The notes under the pieces are model-generated. The model worked only from the letters and a program-made list of their open reading frames with translations, was not told the DNA's origin and searched no databases. The position numbers and the translations under genes were made by a program. DNA of 64,000 nucleotides from Acidovorax sp. (GTDB lineage: Bacteria > Pseudomonadota > Gammaproteobacteria > Burkholderiales > Burkholderiaceae_C): contig NZ_JAJTBB010000078.1 of assembly GCF_021287135.1 (NCBI RefSeq), positions 1 to 64,000 on the forward strand. The letters are read 5' to 3'. Position 1 is the first letter of the stretch. Each line of letters begins with the position of its first letter. This document shows positions 26,672-37,864 of this stretch, one piece after another.

Positions 26672-28411
26672 TTATTCGTTGGTGACGGCGAGAACTTCTT
26701 CCAGCGAAGTCAAACCCAGCTTGGCTTTGTAGAGGCCCGATTCGCGCAGTGAACGAACCCCTTCGGCGCGGGCCTGCTCTGCAATTTCCAGGGCGCTGCC
26801 GTCCCGCAAGATGATGCGCTGCAGCTCTTCGGAAATCGGCATCACCTGGTAGATGCCCACGCGGCCCTTGTAGCCGTTGTTGCAGGCGGAGCATCCGACC
26901 GGGCGGTAGGTGACCCAGCTACCGTCAATTTCCTCTTCCTTGTAGCCAGCGTCTATCAGCGCCTCCAGAGGAATGTCTGCGGGTGCTTTGCAAACCGGGC
27001 AGAGCCGCCGGGCGAGGCGCTGGGCCGTGATCAAGATGACGCTGGAGGCGATATTGAAGGGCGCAATGCCCATGTTGCGCATCCGGGTCAGCGTGGTCGG
27101 CGCGTCATTGGTGTGGAGCGTGGACAGGACCAAGTGCCCCGTTTGTGCCGCCTTGATCGAAATATCGGCCGTTTCCAGGTCGCGGATTTCCCCCACCATG
27201 ATGATGTCCGGATCCTGGCGCAGAAACGACTTCAGGGCGACCGCGAATGTCAGCCCCGCTTTTTCGTTCACGTTCACCTGGTTGACGCCCGGGAGGTTGA
27301 TTTCTGACGGGTCTTCGGCCGTGGCAATGTTGACTCCCGGCTTGTTCAGCAGGTTCAGGCAGGTGTACAAGGACACGGTCTTGCCGGAGCCGGTTGGCCC
27401 GGTGACCAGGATCATTCCATACGGTCGGCCAATCGCCTCCAGCAGGCGTTCCTTTTCCTCCGGCTCGTAGCCCAGTGCGTCAATGCCGAGCTTGGCGCTG
27501 CTGGGGTCCAGAATACGGATCACAATCTTTTCGCCAAACAGCGTCGGCAAGGTGCTGACCCGGAAATCGATCACGCGGTCGGGCCCCACCTTCAGCTTCA
27601 TCCGGCCGTCCTGGGGGACCCGCTTTTCGGAGATGTCCAGCCGGGAAATGACCTTGATGCGCGAGGCCAGCTTGTCCTTGATGGCGATGGGCGGCGAGGC
27701 GATCTCGCGCAACTCGCCGTCAATGCGGAACCGGACGCGGTACTGGTGCTCGTAAGGCTCAAAATGCAGGTCGGACGCCCGCATGTTGAAGGCGTCCAGC
27801 AGCATCTTGTGCAGGAATTTGACGATGGGGGCGTCTTCCACGTCCCCGGCCCCGGCGTCGTTGGTCTCAGGGGCTTCTTCTACCGCGACATCGTCGAAAT
27901 CGAAGTCGCCGCCACCGCTCACCAGCGTGTCCATGGTTTCGCCAGCGGACTTGGTCGTGGCTTCAACCAGGCGGCTCAGCTTGTCGTATTCCGCAATGAT
28001 CCAGTCCACCCCCATCTGGGTGGTGAACTTGATCTTCTCGGCCGCTTCCTGGTCGGTCGGGTCGGCCGTGGCCACAATCAGGCGGTTGTTGCGCTTGCTC
28101 AGGACGACCACCCGGTAGGCCTGGCAGATCTTGCCGTCCAGCAGGTCTTTGGGCAGCCGCTGGGGGTCGATGGCGTCCAGGTCGAGCAAGGGGGCGCCAA
28201 ACACTGCAGATACGGTGTGGGCCAGGTCTGCGGCAGACACCGCGCCGGAGCCGGTGAGCTCCGCAATAAAACTGGTGCGGCCGACCTGTGATTTTTTGTA
28301 AATGTCTTCTGCGGCCTTTTGGGTCAGTTTCCCGGCAGACATCAAAGCCCGTCCGAGCCCGGGCAGGGCGACGGCGGAGGCTTCTTTGGGGGCAGTATCG
28401 ACAGCGGCCAT
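26672..28411 (-). CDS. pilB: PilB, type IV pilus assembly ATPase
   Basis: PilB is the hexameric motor that powers pilus extension. The 579-residue protein has an N-terminal GspE-N/MshEN domain (residues 20-170), Walker A in VTGPTGSGKTVSLY, the Asp box, Walker B in DPDIIMVGEIRD, a His box, and the zinc tetracysteine motif CPVC and CSAC. The gene heads the minus-strand run through pilC and pilD to yacG. No pilin gene is in the window. Confidence 0.96.
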   Translation of the reverse strand: MAAVDTAPKEASAVALPGLGRALMSAGKLTQKAAEDIYKKSQVGRTSFIAELTGSGAVSAADLAHTVSAVFGAPLLDLDAIDPQRLPKDLLDGKICQAYRVVVLSKRNNRLIVATADPTDQEAAEKIKFTTQMGVDWIIAEYDKLSRLVEATTKSAGETMDTLVSGGGDFDFDDVAVEEAPETNDAGAGDVEDAPIVKFLHKMLLDAFNMRASDLHFEPYEHQYRVRFRIDGELREIASPPIAIKDKLASRIKVISRLDISEKRVPQDGRMKLKVGPDRVIDFRVSTLPTLFGEKIVIRILDPSSAKLGIDALGYEPEEKERLLEAIGRPYGMILVTGPTGSGKTVSLYTCLNLLNKPGVNIATAEDPSEINLPGVNQVNVNEKAGLTFAVALKSFLRQDPDIIMVGEIRDLETADISIKAAQTGHLVLSTLHTNDAPTTLTRMRNMGIAPFNIASSVILITAQRLARRLCPVCKAPADIPLEALIDAGYKEEEIDGSWVTYRPVGCSACNNGYKGRVGIYQVMPISEELQRIILRDGSALEIAEQARAEGVRSLRESGLYKAKLGLTSLEEVLAVTNE

Positions 28412-28570
28412 GTAACCGGTAATGTTGTTAGGTGTGGAAAGGAAACCATCCTATCATCGCCGATCGCCATGGGGCTGTACAGGCGCCGCTGTCGGCAGCA
28501 GTACCACACTGCCAGCCGTCGTGCGCTGGCGTCCATGGCCAAAAACCTACCATCCACTGCGCTGTGATGG

Positions 28571-28647
28571 TGGTCGGGGTGAGAGGATTCGAACCTCCGG
28601 CCTCTACGTCCCGAACGTAGCGCTCTACCAGGCTAAGCTACACCCCG
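28571..28647 (-). tRNA. tRNA-Pro (anticodon CGG)
   Basis: The 77-base gene, read on the minus strand from 28647, folds normally: acceptor CGGGGTG pairs with CACCCCG, the anticodon arm is CTACG-TTCGGGA-CGTAG with CGG in the loop, and the T arm is GGAGG-TTCGAAT-CCTCT. Discriminator A and encoded CCA are present. It reads CCG, a frequent codon at this GC content. Confidence 0.97.
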
Positions 28648-28689
28648 TGTGTCGCTATTGGCACCTGTGCGGTGCCTGCAACGATTGGC

Positions 28690-29673
28690 TCAATTGCGTC
28701 GTGAAAGCAATTGAGCTGCTAATTCTAGCAAACCTGCGGAGTGCGGATTTGCTGGCAGGCATTCTGCGGCCGCCATGGCCCGCCGTGCCTCTTCGATGGC
28801 TGCGGCGCGCGTGACCTCCAGCGCCCCGGTTTCGCGAACGATTTGCACGATCTCCGCCAACTGATCGGTCGAGCCTTGCTCAATGGCTTGGCGCACGGTG
28901 TGGGCCTGGCTGGCGGTGCCGCGCTGCATGGCCGCGATCAGCGGCAGCGTGGACTTGCCTTCCCGCAGGTCGTCGCCCAGGTTTTTGCCCATTTCGGCGG
29001 CGTTGCCGTCGTAGTCGAGCACGTCGTCAATGATCTGGAATGCCGTGCCCAGCGCCTGGCCGTAGGTCGCGCAGGCTTCCTCCACCGGTGCCGGGCTTTC
29101 GGCCAGGACCGCGCCCAGGCGCGCGCTGGCCTCGAACAGCTTGGCGGTCTTGGAGCGGATGACGCGAAGGTAGCCGGCTTCGTCGAGCGAGGCATCGTGC
29201 ATGTTCATCAGCTGCAACACCTCGCCCTCGGCAATCACGTTCGTGGCTTCGGAGAGGATCTCCATCACGCGCATGCTGCCGGTCTCCACCATCATCTGGA
29301 AGGAGCGGGTGTGCAGAAAGTCGCCCACCAGCACGCTGGCGGGATTGCCGAAGGTTTCGTTGGCCGTGGGCCGTCCGCGGCGCAAGGTGGAGGCGTCCAC
29401 CACATCGTCGTGCAGCAGCGTGGCGGTGTGGATCAGTTCCACAACGGCCGCCAGACTGTGGCGGTGCGCGCCGCGGTACCCCAGTGCTCCGCAGACCATG
29501 AGCAGCAGGGCGGGCCGCAGGCGCTTGCCGCCCGCTGCGATGATGTATTGCGATATCTGGGCTACCAGAGGGACGCTGGAAGTCAGGCGCTGACCAATGA
29601 CCTTGTCGACCTCGTGCATGTCTTGTGCAACGAGCAGCAGTGGCGAGGCAGCGGAAGCGGTGTGGTCGGTCAA
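28690..29673 (-). CDS. ispB: IspB, octaprenyl diphosphate synthase
   Basis: IspB makes the long polyprenyl side chain of ubiquinone from FPP and IPP. The 327-residue protein has both Asp-rich motifs: [10 protein letters not shown] and [19 protein letters not shown] is the IPP-binding segment. The residues before the first motif are small, which fits a long-chain product, but exact chain length cannot be read. It is divergent from rplU, the standard ispB/rplU arrangement, with tRNA-Pro downstream. Confidence 0.95.
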   Translation of the reverse strand: MTDHTASAASPLLLVAQDMHEVDKVIGQRLTSSVPLVAQISQYIIAAGGKRLRPALLLMVCGALGYRGAHRHSLAAVVELIHTATLLHDDVVDASTLRRGRPTANETFGNPASVLVGDFLHTRSFQMMVETGSMRVMEILSEATNVIAEGEVLQLMNMHDASLDEAGYLRVIRSKTAKLFEASARLGAVLAESPAPVEEACATYGQALGTAFQIIDDVLDYDGNAAEMGKNLGDDLREGKSTLPLIAAMQRGTASQAHTVRQAIEQGSTDQLAEIVQIVRETGALEVTRAAAIEEARRAMAAAECLPANPHSAGLLELAAQLLSRRN

Positions 29674-29789
29674 GATGGTGGGCGTAGAAAGAGCCCGGAT
29701 TATAGGAATCCCGCGGGGCGCCCCGGGCCTTTCGCCGGGGCAGTGTGGCGCGGTGCCGGGGAGGGCTGGCGCGAAACGGTGCTATGCGC

Positions 29790-29795
29790 TATACT
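29790..29795 (+). promoter_or_regulatory. Possible -10 element for rplU-rpmA
   Basis: TATACT lies about 50 bases before the rplU start, in the ispB-rplU divergent gap; the -35 region is weak. Confidence 0.35.
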
Positions 29796-29844
29796 CGCGG
29801 GCTCTGCGGAAATCCGTCTGCAGAACTCAAATCAAGAGGTCAAC

Positions 29845-30156
29845 ATGTACGCGGTCATAAAAACCGGCGGCAAGCAGTATCGCGTTGCTTCCGGCGAAAA
29901 AATCAAAGTAGAACAGATTGCTGCGGACGTAGGCCAGGAAATTGTGATCGACCAGGTTCTGGCTGTCGGCAACGGCGCTGAACTGAAGGTGGGTACGCCC
30001 CTGGTGTCCGGCGCAACCGTGAAAGCCACTGTCGTGGCGCACGGCAAGCACGACAAAGTGCACATCTTCAAGATGCGCCGTCGCAAGCACTATCAAAAAC
30101 GCCAAGGCCATCGCCAGCAGTTCACCGAGCTGCAAATCGGTGCGATTGCTGCTTAA
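29845..30156 (+). CDS. rplU: Ribosomal protein L21
   Basis: L21 binds 23S rRNA in the large subunit. The 103-residue protein has the typical start [27 protein letters not shown], and the basic end [23 protein letters not shown]. The ATG at 29845 has AAGAGGT upstream. rpmA follows after 15 bases. Confidence 0.98.
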   Translation: MYAVIKTGGKQYRVASGEKIKVEQIAADVGQEIVIDQVLAVGNGAELKVGTPLVSGATVKATVVAHGKHDKVHIFKMRRRKHYQKRQGHRQQFTELQIGAIAA

Positions 30157-30171
30157 TCGAAGGAGCTAGTC

Positions 30172-30429
30172 ATGGCACAGAAAAAAGGCGGCGGCTCTAC
30201 GCGAAACGGGCGCGACTCCAAGCCAAAGATGCTGGGTGTCAAGGCGTTCGGTGGTGAACTGATCAGTGCTGGCTCCATCATCGTGCGCCAGCGCGGCACG
30301 CGTTTCCACCCCGGCACCAATGTCGGCGTGGGCAAGGATCACACCTTGTTTGCCCTGGTGGACGGCCACGTGTCGTTCGGCTCCAAGGGCGCAATGTCCA
30401 AACAGACGGTCAATGTGACTCCCGCCTGA
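30172..30429 (+). CDS. rpmA: Ribosomal protein L27
   Basis: L27 reaches the peptidyl-transferase centre with its N-terminal arm. The 85-residue protein has the start [16 protein letters not shown], then [11 protein letters not shown] and [14 protein letters not shown]. The short N-terminus is of the normal proteobacterial type, without the cleaved extension of Firmicutes. Co-transcribed with rplU; a terminator follows. Confidence 0.98.
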   Translation: MAQKKGGGSTRNGRDSKPKMLGVKAFGGELISAGSIIVRQRGTRFHPGTNVGVGKDHTLFALVDGHVSFGSKGAMSKQTVNVTPA

Positions 30430-30452
30430 GGCTGAGACCTCCGGTACCCACG

Positions 30453-30483
30453 AAGCCCCGCTATGCCGGGGCTTTGTTGTTTG
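30453..30483 (+). terminator. Intrinsic terminator after rpmA
   Basis: AAGCCCCG pairs with CGGGGCTT around CTATGC, followed by TGTTGTTT. obgE, 110 bases on, may have its own promoter or be reached by readthrough. Confidence 0.75.
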
Positions 30484-30579
30484 GGCTGTACGATGGCGCC
30501 CCGCCTTCCGCTGGCAGCGCTGCGCTGCCGCCGTGGGGCCAGGAGCCCCGGTGTGCGCCATGGCCGCGCTCTTTTGTAA

Positions 30580-31662
<1,083 letters not shown>

Positions 31663-31683
31663 TGCCCGGGCAGTGTGTGCATG

Positions 31684-31753
31684 GCTTGCTATATTATTGA
31701 TAGCTGCTTGCGCTTGCTAGATAAGCGCTAGCGGCATAAAACATACAAAAATG
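31684..31753 (+). repeat. Dispersed double stem-loop repeat, copy R5
   Basis: This copy has both hairpins in clear form: GCTAT...ATAGC on the left and GCGCTT...AAGCGC on the right. The right end differs (GCGGCATAAAACATAC) and reaches the proB start codon at 31751. Plus orientation. Confidence 0.85.
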
Positions 31754-32890
31754 GTTTCCAGCGTATTGCGAGATGCCCGCCGCATTGTGGTCAAGGTGGG
31801 CTCCAGTCTTGTGACCAACGAGGGCCGTGGCCTGGACGAAACCGCCATTGGCGAATGGAGCCGCCAGCTGGCGGCCCTGGTGCGCGGAGATGGCGGGGAG
31901 CGCCGCGAGGTGGTGATGGTGTCCAGCGGCGCCATCGCCGAAGGAATGAAGCGCCTGGGCTGGAGCGCCCGGCCCAAGGAGGTGCACGAACTCCAGGCCG
32001 CTGCCGCCGTTGGCCAGATGGGGCTGGCGCAAATGTACGAAACCAAGCTGCGCGAGCAGGGCATGGGCAGCGCGCAGGTGCTGCTCACCCACGCCGACCT
32101 GGCCGACCGCGAACGCTATCTGAACGCGCGCTCGACGCTGCTGACCCTGCTGCGCCTGGGTGTGGTGCCGGTCATCAACGAGAACGACACGGTCGTCAAC
32201 GACGAAATCAAGTTTGGCGACAACGACACGCTGGGCGCGCTGGTCGCCAATCTGGTCGAGGCCGACGCGCTGGTGATCCTCACCGACCAAAAAGGCCTCT
32301 ACACCGCGGACCCGCGCCGCGACCCGTCTGCGCAGTTCGTGCACGAAGCCCATGCGGGCGACCCGGCCCTGGAGGCCATGGCCGGAGGCGCGGGGTCCAG
32401 CATCGGCAAAGGCGGCATGATCACCAAGATCCTGGCGGCCAAGCGGGCTGCCGGCTCGGGCGCGTCCACCGTGATTGCCTGGGGCCGGGAGGCGGACGTG
32501 CTGATGCGCCTGGCGCGCGGCGAAGCACTGGGCACGCTGCTAGTGGCGCAGACGCAGAAGAAGCAAGCCCGCAAGCAGTGGATGGCCGACCACCTGCAGC
32601 TGCGCGGCGCCGTGGTGGTGGATGCCGGCGCGGCGGCCAAGGTGCGGGACGAAGGCAAGAGCCTGCTGCCCATCGGCATGACGGCCGTGGAAGGCGATTT
32701 CTCGCGCGGCGACGTGATTGCCGTGCGCGACGCCTCGGGCCTGGAAATCGCGCGGGGCCTGGCCAACTACGCGGCAGCCGAAGCGCGTCTGCTGTGCCGC
32801 AAGCCCTCGGCGGAGTTTGAAAAGCTGCTGGGGTACATGGCGGAGCCTGAAATGGTGCACCGCGACAACCTGATCCTGGCCGCGCACTGA
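31751..32890 (+). CDS. proB: ProB, glutamate 5-kinase
   Basis: ProB phosphorylates glutamate in the first step of proline synthesis and is feedback-inhibited by proline. The 379-residue protein has an amino-acid kinase domain ([45 protein letters not shown]) and a C-terminal PUA domain from about residue 280. The start lies at the end of repeat R5, with no strong Shine-Dalgarno sequence. proA is not next to it. Confidence 0.97.
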   Translation: MVSSVLRDARRIVVKVGSSLVTNEGRGLDETAIGEWSRQLAALVRGDGGERREVVMVSSGAIAEGMKRLGWSARPKEVHELQAAAAVGQMGLAQMYETKLREQGMGSAQVLLTHADLADRERYLNARSTLLTLLRLGVVPVINENDTVVNDEIKFGDNDTLGALVANLVEADALVILTDQKGLYTADPRRDPSAQFVHEAHAGDPALEAMAGGAGSSIGKGGMITKILAAKRAAGSGASTVIAWGREADVLMRLARGEALGTLLVAQTQKKQARKQWMADHLQLRGAVVVDAGAAAKVRDEGKSLLPIGMTAVEGDFSRGDVIAVRDASGLEIARGLANYAAAEARLLCRKPSAEFEKLLGYMAEPEMVHRDNLILAAH

Positions 32891-32942
32891 CCTGGCAGCC
32901 TGGGGCGGCATCGACCGCCGCCGCCAGGGCGCTGATGCCACG

Positions 32943-32977
32943 AAAAAAATGCCTGCGCGGGACGCAGGCATTTTTTT
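32943..32977. terminator. Bidirectional terminator between proB and rppH
   Basis: AAAAAAATGCCTGCG pairs with CGCAGGCATTTTTTT around a five-base loop, so each strand ends in a T-run. It serves the convergent genes proB and rppH. Confidence 0.95.
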
Positions 32978-32986
32978 CGCCGGGGC

Positions 32987-33655
32987 TTACGGCGCCGGTG
33001 GATTGGCGGGCAATCCGTCGAGCTCGCCGGGCACGCTGTTTTGCGGGTCGGGATCGAAGCTGGCGCCAGGCGGCAGTTCCATGCCCGGGTTGAGCAGCAT
33101 CGAGCCGGTGCGGAACATGGCGCCGGGGTGCTCGCCCTCGCGTGTGCGCATGCCGCTGCGCAGGTAGCGGTTGCGCTGTTCGTGCCGCGGCAGGTAGCGG
33201 GCCAGTTCAGTCAGCGCCATTTCATAGACGCCGCGCTTGAACTCGACGACTACGTCCAGCGGAACCCAGTAGTCATTCCACCGCCACGCATCGAACTCCG
33301 GATGGTTGGTCGCGCGAAGGTTCAGGTCCCAGTCGTGGCCCAGCAGTTGGAGCAGATACCAGATCTGTTTCTGGCCCTTGTAATGGCCGCGGGCGTCGCG
33401 GCGGATGTACCGGTCAGGCACCTCATAGCGCAACCAGTCCCGGGTGCGGGCGACCACGCGCACGTGGCTGGGCAAGAGCCCCACCTCCTCGTGCAGCTCG
33501 CGGAACATGGCCTGTTCGGGGGTCTCGCCCCGGTCGATGCCACCTTGCGGAAACTGCCAGCTGTGGGTGCGGATGCGCTTGCCCCAGAACACCTGGTTTC
33601 TCTGGTTGAGCAGGATGATGCCGACGTTCGGCCGAAAGCCGTCCCGGTCAAGCAT
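32987..33655 (-). CDS. rppH: RppH, RNA pyrophosphohydrolase
   Basis: RppH removes pyrophosphate from mRNA 5' ends and so opens them to RNase E decay. The 222-residue protein has the start [29 protein letters not shown], and the Nudix box continuing [17 protein letters not shown]. It is longer than the 176-residue E. coli enzyme: about 50 residues rich in Pro and Gly follow the catalytic domain. I chose the ATG at 33655 as the family start. Divergent from proS. Confidence 0.95.
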   Translation of the reverse strand: MLDRDGFRPNVGIILLNQRNQVFWGKRIRTHSWQFPQGGIDRGETPEQAMFRELHEEVGLLPSHVRVVARTRDWLRYEVPDRYIRRDARGHYKGQKQIWYLLQLLGHDWDLNLRATNHPEFDAWRWNDYWVPLDVVVEFKRGVYEMALTELARYLPRHEQRNRYLRSGMRTREGEHPGAMFRTGSMLLNPGMELPPGASFDPDPQNSVPGELDGLPANPPAP

Positions 33656-33746
33656 AATCAAACCCCAAATTTGTAAACTGTGTCCATTATGCACGGCGCT
33701 CCGGGGCCGGCAAGTGGACCGGTTTTTTCTGCGCGAAACCGATCCG

Positions 33747-35492
33747 ATGAAAGCCTCCCAATTCTTCATTTCCACCCTCAAGGAAGCCCCGGCCGACGCC
33801 GAAGTGGTCAGCCACAAGCTCATGACGCGGGCAGGGCTGATCAAGAAGCTGGGCGCCGGCATCTACAACTACATGCCGATGGGGCTGCGCGTCATTCGCA
33901 AGGTGGAGGCCATCGTGCGCGAGGAAATGAACCGGGCGGGCGCCGTGGAGCTGACCATGCCCGTGGTGCAGCCGGCCGAGCTCTGGCAGGAAACCGGCCG
34001 TTTCGACAAGATGGGCCCTGAGCTGCTGCGCATCCACGACCGCCATGGGCGCGATTTCGTGGTGCAGCCCACCAGCGAGGAAGTGGTCACGGACATCGCT
34101 CGCCAGGAGCTCAAGAGCTACAAGCAGCTGCCCAAGAACTTCTACCAGATCCAGACCAAGTTCCGTGACGAGCGCCGGCCGCGCTTCGGCCTGATGCGCG
34201 GGCGTGAATTCATCATGAAGGACGCCTACAGCTTCGACAAGGACCAGGCGGCTGCCAAGGCCAGCTACCAGGTCATGGCGCAGGCCTACCGCCGGATCTT
34301 TGACCGCTTCGGGCTCACCTACCGTGCCGTGGCGGCCGACAGCGGCGCCATCGGCGGCGACCTGTCTGAAGAATTCCAGGTGATTGCCGCCACCGGCGAG
34401 GACGCCATCGTCTACTGCCCGGGCAGCGACTACGCCGCCAACATGGAAAAGGCCGAGGCTCTGGCGCCCGCCGGCCCGCGCGGCGCGGCCACCCAGGCCA
34501 TGACCAAGACCGCCACGCCCGGCAAGAGCACCTGCGCCGATGTGGCCGAGCTGCTGGGCGTGCCCCTGGCCAGCACGGTCAAGTCGCTGGTGCTGGCCAC
34601 GGACGAAGTCAACGAGGCGGGCGACATCGTCAAAAGCCAGGTCTGGCTGCTGCTGCTGCGCGGCGACCATGACATGAACGAGATCAAGGTCTCCAAGGTC
34701 CCGGGGCTCGACGCAGGCTTCCGCTTTGCCACGCTCGCCGAGATCGAGGACCACTTCGGCTGCAAGCCCGGCTACCTGGGCCCCATCGGCCTGAAGCAGC
34801 CGGTGAAGCTGGTGGTGGACCGCGAGGTGGCCGTGATGGCCGACTGGATCTGCGGCGCCAACGAGCCCGACTTCCACATCACCGGCGTGAACTGGGGCCG
34901 CGACCTGCCGGAGCCCGACGCCGTGGCCGATCTGCGCAACGTGGTGGCGGGCGACCGCTCGCCGGACGGCAAGGGCGAGCTGGCCATCGAGCGCGGCATT
35001 GAAGTGGGCCACGTGTTCTACCTGGGCACCAAGTATTCGAAGGCCATGAACGCCACGTTCCTGGACGAGAACGGCAAGCCCCAGCCTTTCGAGATGGGCT
35101 GCTACGGCATTGGCGTCACGCGCCTGCCGGCCGCCGCCATCGAGCAGAACCATGACGAGCGCGGCATCATCTGGCCCGACGCCATTGCGCCCTTCACCGT
35201 GGTGGTGTGCCCCGTGGGCATGGACCGCAGCGAGGCCGTCAAGGCCACGGCTGAGCAGCTGTATGCCGATCTGCTGGCCGCTGGCGTGGACGTGATCCTG
35301 GACGACCGCGGCGAGCGCCCCGGTGCCATGTTTGCCGACTGGGAGCTGATCGGCGTGCCGCACCGCGTGACGGTTGGCGACAAGAGCCTCAAGGACGGCG
35401 TGGTCGAGTACCAGCACCGCCGCGACGCGGCCGCTACCAAGGTGGCCGTGGCCGACATCCTGGCCCACGTGAAGGGCCGGCTGGCGGCATGA
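33747..35492 (+). CDS. proS: ProS, prolyl-tRNA synthetase (bacterial type)
   Basis: ProS charges tRNA-Pro. The 581-residue protein is the bacterial form: class II motifs (motif 2 in [27 protein letters not shown], motif 3 in [17 protein letters not shown]), an editing insertion between about residues 220 and 400 ([21 protein letters not shown]) and the anticodon-binding domain at the end. I chose the ATG at 33747 because [23 protein letters not shown] is the conserved start. Its stop overlaps the next start by four bases (ATGA). Confidence 0.98.
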   Translation: MKASQFFISTLKEAPADAEVVSHKLMTRAGLIKKLGAGIYNYMPMGLRVIRKVEAIVREEMNRAGAVELTMPVVQPAELWQETGRFDKMGPELLRIHDRHGRDFVVQPTSEEVVTDIARQELKSYKQLPKNFYQIQTKFRDERRPRFGLMRGREFIMKDAYSFDKDQAAAKASYQVMAQAYRRIFDRFGLTYRAVAADSGAIGGDLSEEFQVIAATGEDAIVYCPGSDYAANMEKAEALAPAGPRGAATQAMTKTATPGKSTCADVAELLGVPLASTVKSLVLATDEVNEAGDIVKSQVWLLLLRGDHDMNEIKVSKVPGLDAGFRFATLAEIEDHFGCKPGYLGPIGLKQPVKLVVDREVAVMADWICGANEPDFHITGVNWGRDLPEPDAVADLRNVVAGDRSPDGKGELAIERGIEVGHVFYLGTKYSKAMNATFLDENGKPQPFEMGCYGIGVTRLPAAAIEQNHDERGIIWPDAIAPFTVVVCPVGMDRSEAVKATAEQLYADLLAAGVDVILDDRGERPGAMFADWELIGVPHRVTVGDKSLKDGVVEYQHRRDAAATKVAVADILAHVKGRLAA

Positions 35493-36172
35493 ACGGCCGT
35501 GGCGGCGCCTCTCAGCCGGGCCGAGCCGGGCTGAGCCGGCGGGCCTTGCTGGGTGCCGGGGCCGCGGGCCCCGCCGCGTGGCTGGCCCTGGCGCCCCAGG
35601 CCGCGCACGCCGGCGGGCAGCTGGAAGAGCCCCTGGCGGACTCCGTGCGCACCGCCCTGGCATCCGCCATTGCCTTCAGCGCGCCGCCCGAGCCGGAGTT
35701 CCGGTCGACCGAAGCGCGCATCCACTATCTGCGCTGGCTCAGCGCCATGAGCGACCGGCTGCGCCGCCGCAAGCCCGACCTGGACGTGCGCCGCGAATTT
35801 CTGCAGACGGTGTGGTACGAGTCCAAACGGGCGGGGCTCGACGTGTCGCTGGTGCTGGGCCTGATCCAGGTCGAGAGCGCATTCCGCAAGTTCGCCGTCT
35901 CCAGCGTGGGCGCGCGTGGCTACATGCAGGTGATGCCGTTCTGGACCCGTGTGATTGGCGACGGCGATGCGGGCAAGCTGTTCCACATGCAGACCAACCT
36001 GCGCTTTGGCTGCGTGATCCTGCGGCACTATGTGGACCGCGAGCGGGGCGACCTGTTCATGGCCCTGGGGCGCTACAACGGCAGCCGCGGGCGTTCCCCC
36101 TACCCGGACGCCGTGTTCGGCGCGCAGCGCAACTGGCTGTTTGGCGAGAAGCCGCCCGTTGCCGCAACCTGA
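35489..36172 (+). CDS. Lytic transglycosylase, SLT domain, with Tat-like leader
   Basis: This 227-residue protein is predicted to cleave peptidoglycan glycan strands in the periplasm. The SLT domain has catalytic Glu129 in [27 protein letters not shown] and the later ALGRYNGS. The N-terminus, [28 protein letters not shown], has twin arginines before a weakly hydrophobic stretch and an AHA cleavage site, as in Tat signals. It is coupled to proS by an ATGA overlap, though no functional tie to proS is evident. Confidence 0.88.
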   Translation: MNGRGGASQPGRAGLSRRALLGAGAAGPAAWLALAPQAAHAGGQLEEPLADSVRTALASAIAFSAPPEPEFRSTEARIHYLRWLSAMSDRLRRRKPDLDVRREFLQTVWYESKRAGLDVSLVLGLIQVESAFRKFAVSSVGARGYMQVMPFWTRVIGDGDAGKLFHMQTNLRFGCVILRHYVDRERGDLFMALGRYNGSRGRSPYPDAVFGAQRNWLFGEKPPVAAT

Positions 36173-36232
36173 CCGGGTGCGGAACGCCCTGGCGTGCTGG
36201 TCAGTGCGCGAAGGCGCAGCCTATTGCTGACC

Positions 36233-36295
36233 AATTTGCTATTAATAAGGTAGCTGTTTGCGCTTGTCTGATAAGGCCTAGATGCCTTTTTGACG
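36233..36295 (+). repeat. Dispersed double stem-loop repeat, copy R6
   Basis: AATTTGCTATTAATAAGG, TAGCTGTTTGCGCTT, GTCTGATAAGGCCTAGATG. Plus orientation, in the convergent gap between the lytic transglycosylase and the CBS protein. The right arm is partly decayed (AAGGCC instead of AAGCGC). Confidence 0.8.
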
Positions 36296-36333
36296 GATAT
36301 TCCTTCGGCGTGCCCTGTGCCCCCGCACCAGGG

Positions 36334-37689
36334 TCATTTGGCGGCCGGCGCAGGCAGGCGGTCGCCTTTCGCCTCGGCCGGCAAGGCGCCGTCCCCGGCG
36401 GACGTGCCCAGGCGCGACACCATCACCTGGTCGATGCGGTAGCTGTCCACGTCCAGCACCTCGAACTTGTAGCCGCCCCAGGTCACGCTGTCGGTGCGGC
36501 GCGGCACGCGGCGCAGCATCACCATCAGGAAGCCGGCCAGGGTTTCGTACTCCTCGGCGTGGGGCAATTCGTCCAGCGACAGGGCGTGCAGCACGTCGGT
36601 GATGGGCGTGACGCCGTCGATGAGCCAGGAGTTCTCGTCCCGGCGCACGATCTGCTCCTCGTCCGCCGGCCCCACCAGATCGCCCATCACCGTGCTCATC
36701 ACGTCGTTGAGCGTGACCACGCCGACCACCAGGCTGTACTCGTTGACGATCACGGCGAAATCCTCGTGCACCTGGCGGAACTGCTCCAGCACCTCGGACA
36801 GGGTGAGCCGGTCCGGCACGATGAGCACCTTGCGCACCAGGCTGTCGTCGGCCAGTGAAATGGGCTGGTTGTTCAGCACGCGCTGGAACAGGTCCTTGGC
36901 GTCCACATAGCCCACCACGTGGTCGATGTCGCCTTCGCACACCGGGTAGGTGGAAAACGGCTCGGCGGCAATGCGCAGGCGGATCACCTCGTCGGGTTCG
37001 TCGCGCAGGAAGAAGGCCACCCGGTCGCGTGGCGACATCGCGCTGGAGACGGTGCGCGTGTCCAGCTCGAACACGTTGGTGATCACCTGCTGCTCGCGCG
37101 CGGCCAGCACGCCCGCGCGGGCACCGGCTTCCATCATCGCCAGGATGTCGTCGGAGGTGATGCGGTCGTCGCGCAGGGACGACAGGCCCAGCACGCGGAA
37201 CAGCGCATCGGCCCCCCGGCTGTAGAACCACACCACCGGCCGCAGCAGGGCCATGAAAAACGCCATGGGCCGCGCCAGGAACACCGCGATGCGCTCCGGC
37301 TCGGCCATGCCCAGGCGCTTGGGGAACAGGTCGGCAAACAGGATGAACAGCGACGTGACGATGGTGAACGACGCGAGAAACCCCACCGTCTGGGCGGTCG
37401 CCTCGGCCAGCCACAGCTCCAGCAGGGCGGTGAAGTGCGGGCTGAGCGCTCCTTCGCCCACGATCCCCCCCAGGATGGCCACCGCGTTCTGGCCCACCTG
37501 CACCACCGTGAAATAGTCGCCCGGCTGCTCCTGCATGCGCATCACCCGGTCGGCCCGGGCGTCCCCTTCATCGGCCATCTGGCGCAGGCGCAGGCGGCGC
37601 GCTGCGGCCAGCGAAATCTCGGCCATGGAGAAAAAGGCGCTGGCTGCAATCAGCAGCCCGATCACGAAGAGGCTTTGCAACAGGGTCAT
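36334..37689 (-). CDS. CNNM/CBS-domain membrane protein (CorC/HlyC family)
   Basis: This 451-residue protein has an N-terminal CNNM (DUF21) membrane domain with three to four helices (residues 1-190), a pair of CBS domains (about 210-335: SSAMSPRDRVAFFLRD and VLIVPDRLTLSEVLEQFRQVHEDFAVIVNEY) and a C-terminal CorC_HlyC domain. Relatives act in Mg or Co efflux; haemolysin names in databases are historical. I chose the ATG at 37689, which gives MTLLQSLFVIGLLIAASAFFSMAE. The AAA ATPase gene lies upstream on the same strand. Confidence 0.9.
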   Translation of the reverse strand: MTLLQSLFVIGLLIAASAFFSMAEISLAAARRLRLRQMADEGDARADRVMRMQEQPGDYFTVVQVGQNAVAILGGIVGEGALSPHFTALLELWLAEATAQTVGFLASFTIVTSLFILFADLFPKRLGMAEPERIAVFLARPMAFFMALLRPVVWFYSRGADALFRVLGLSSLRDDRITSDDILAMMEAGARAGVLAAREQQVITNVFELDTRTVSSAMSPRDRVAFFLRDEPDEVIRLRIAAEPFSTYPVCEGDIDHVVGYVDAKDLFQRVLNNQPISLADDSLVRKVLIVPDRLTLSEVLEQFRQVHEDFAVIVNEYSLVVGVVTLNDVMSTVMGDLVGPADEEQIVRRDENSWLIDGVTPITDVLHALSLDELPHAEEYETLAGFLMVMLRRVPRRTDSVTWGGYKFEVLDVDSYRIDQVMVSRLGTSAGDGALPAEAKGDRLPAPAAK

Positions 37690-37864
37690 GGAGGGCGTCA
37701 GAGCGTGGCGCCATGGCACACAGTGTTGACAAGTGTATCTGTGCCCCTGTTGCGCACGCCCCGGGTGGGGCCCGGGGGGCCGGGCGCCGCGGAGCCGGGC
37801 AGGGCTGGACGGACGCTCTGCCGTTGCAGGGCGGGCGCCCGCCGATACGCGCTGGCGCCGGTGC

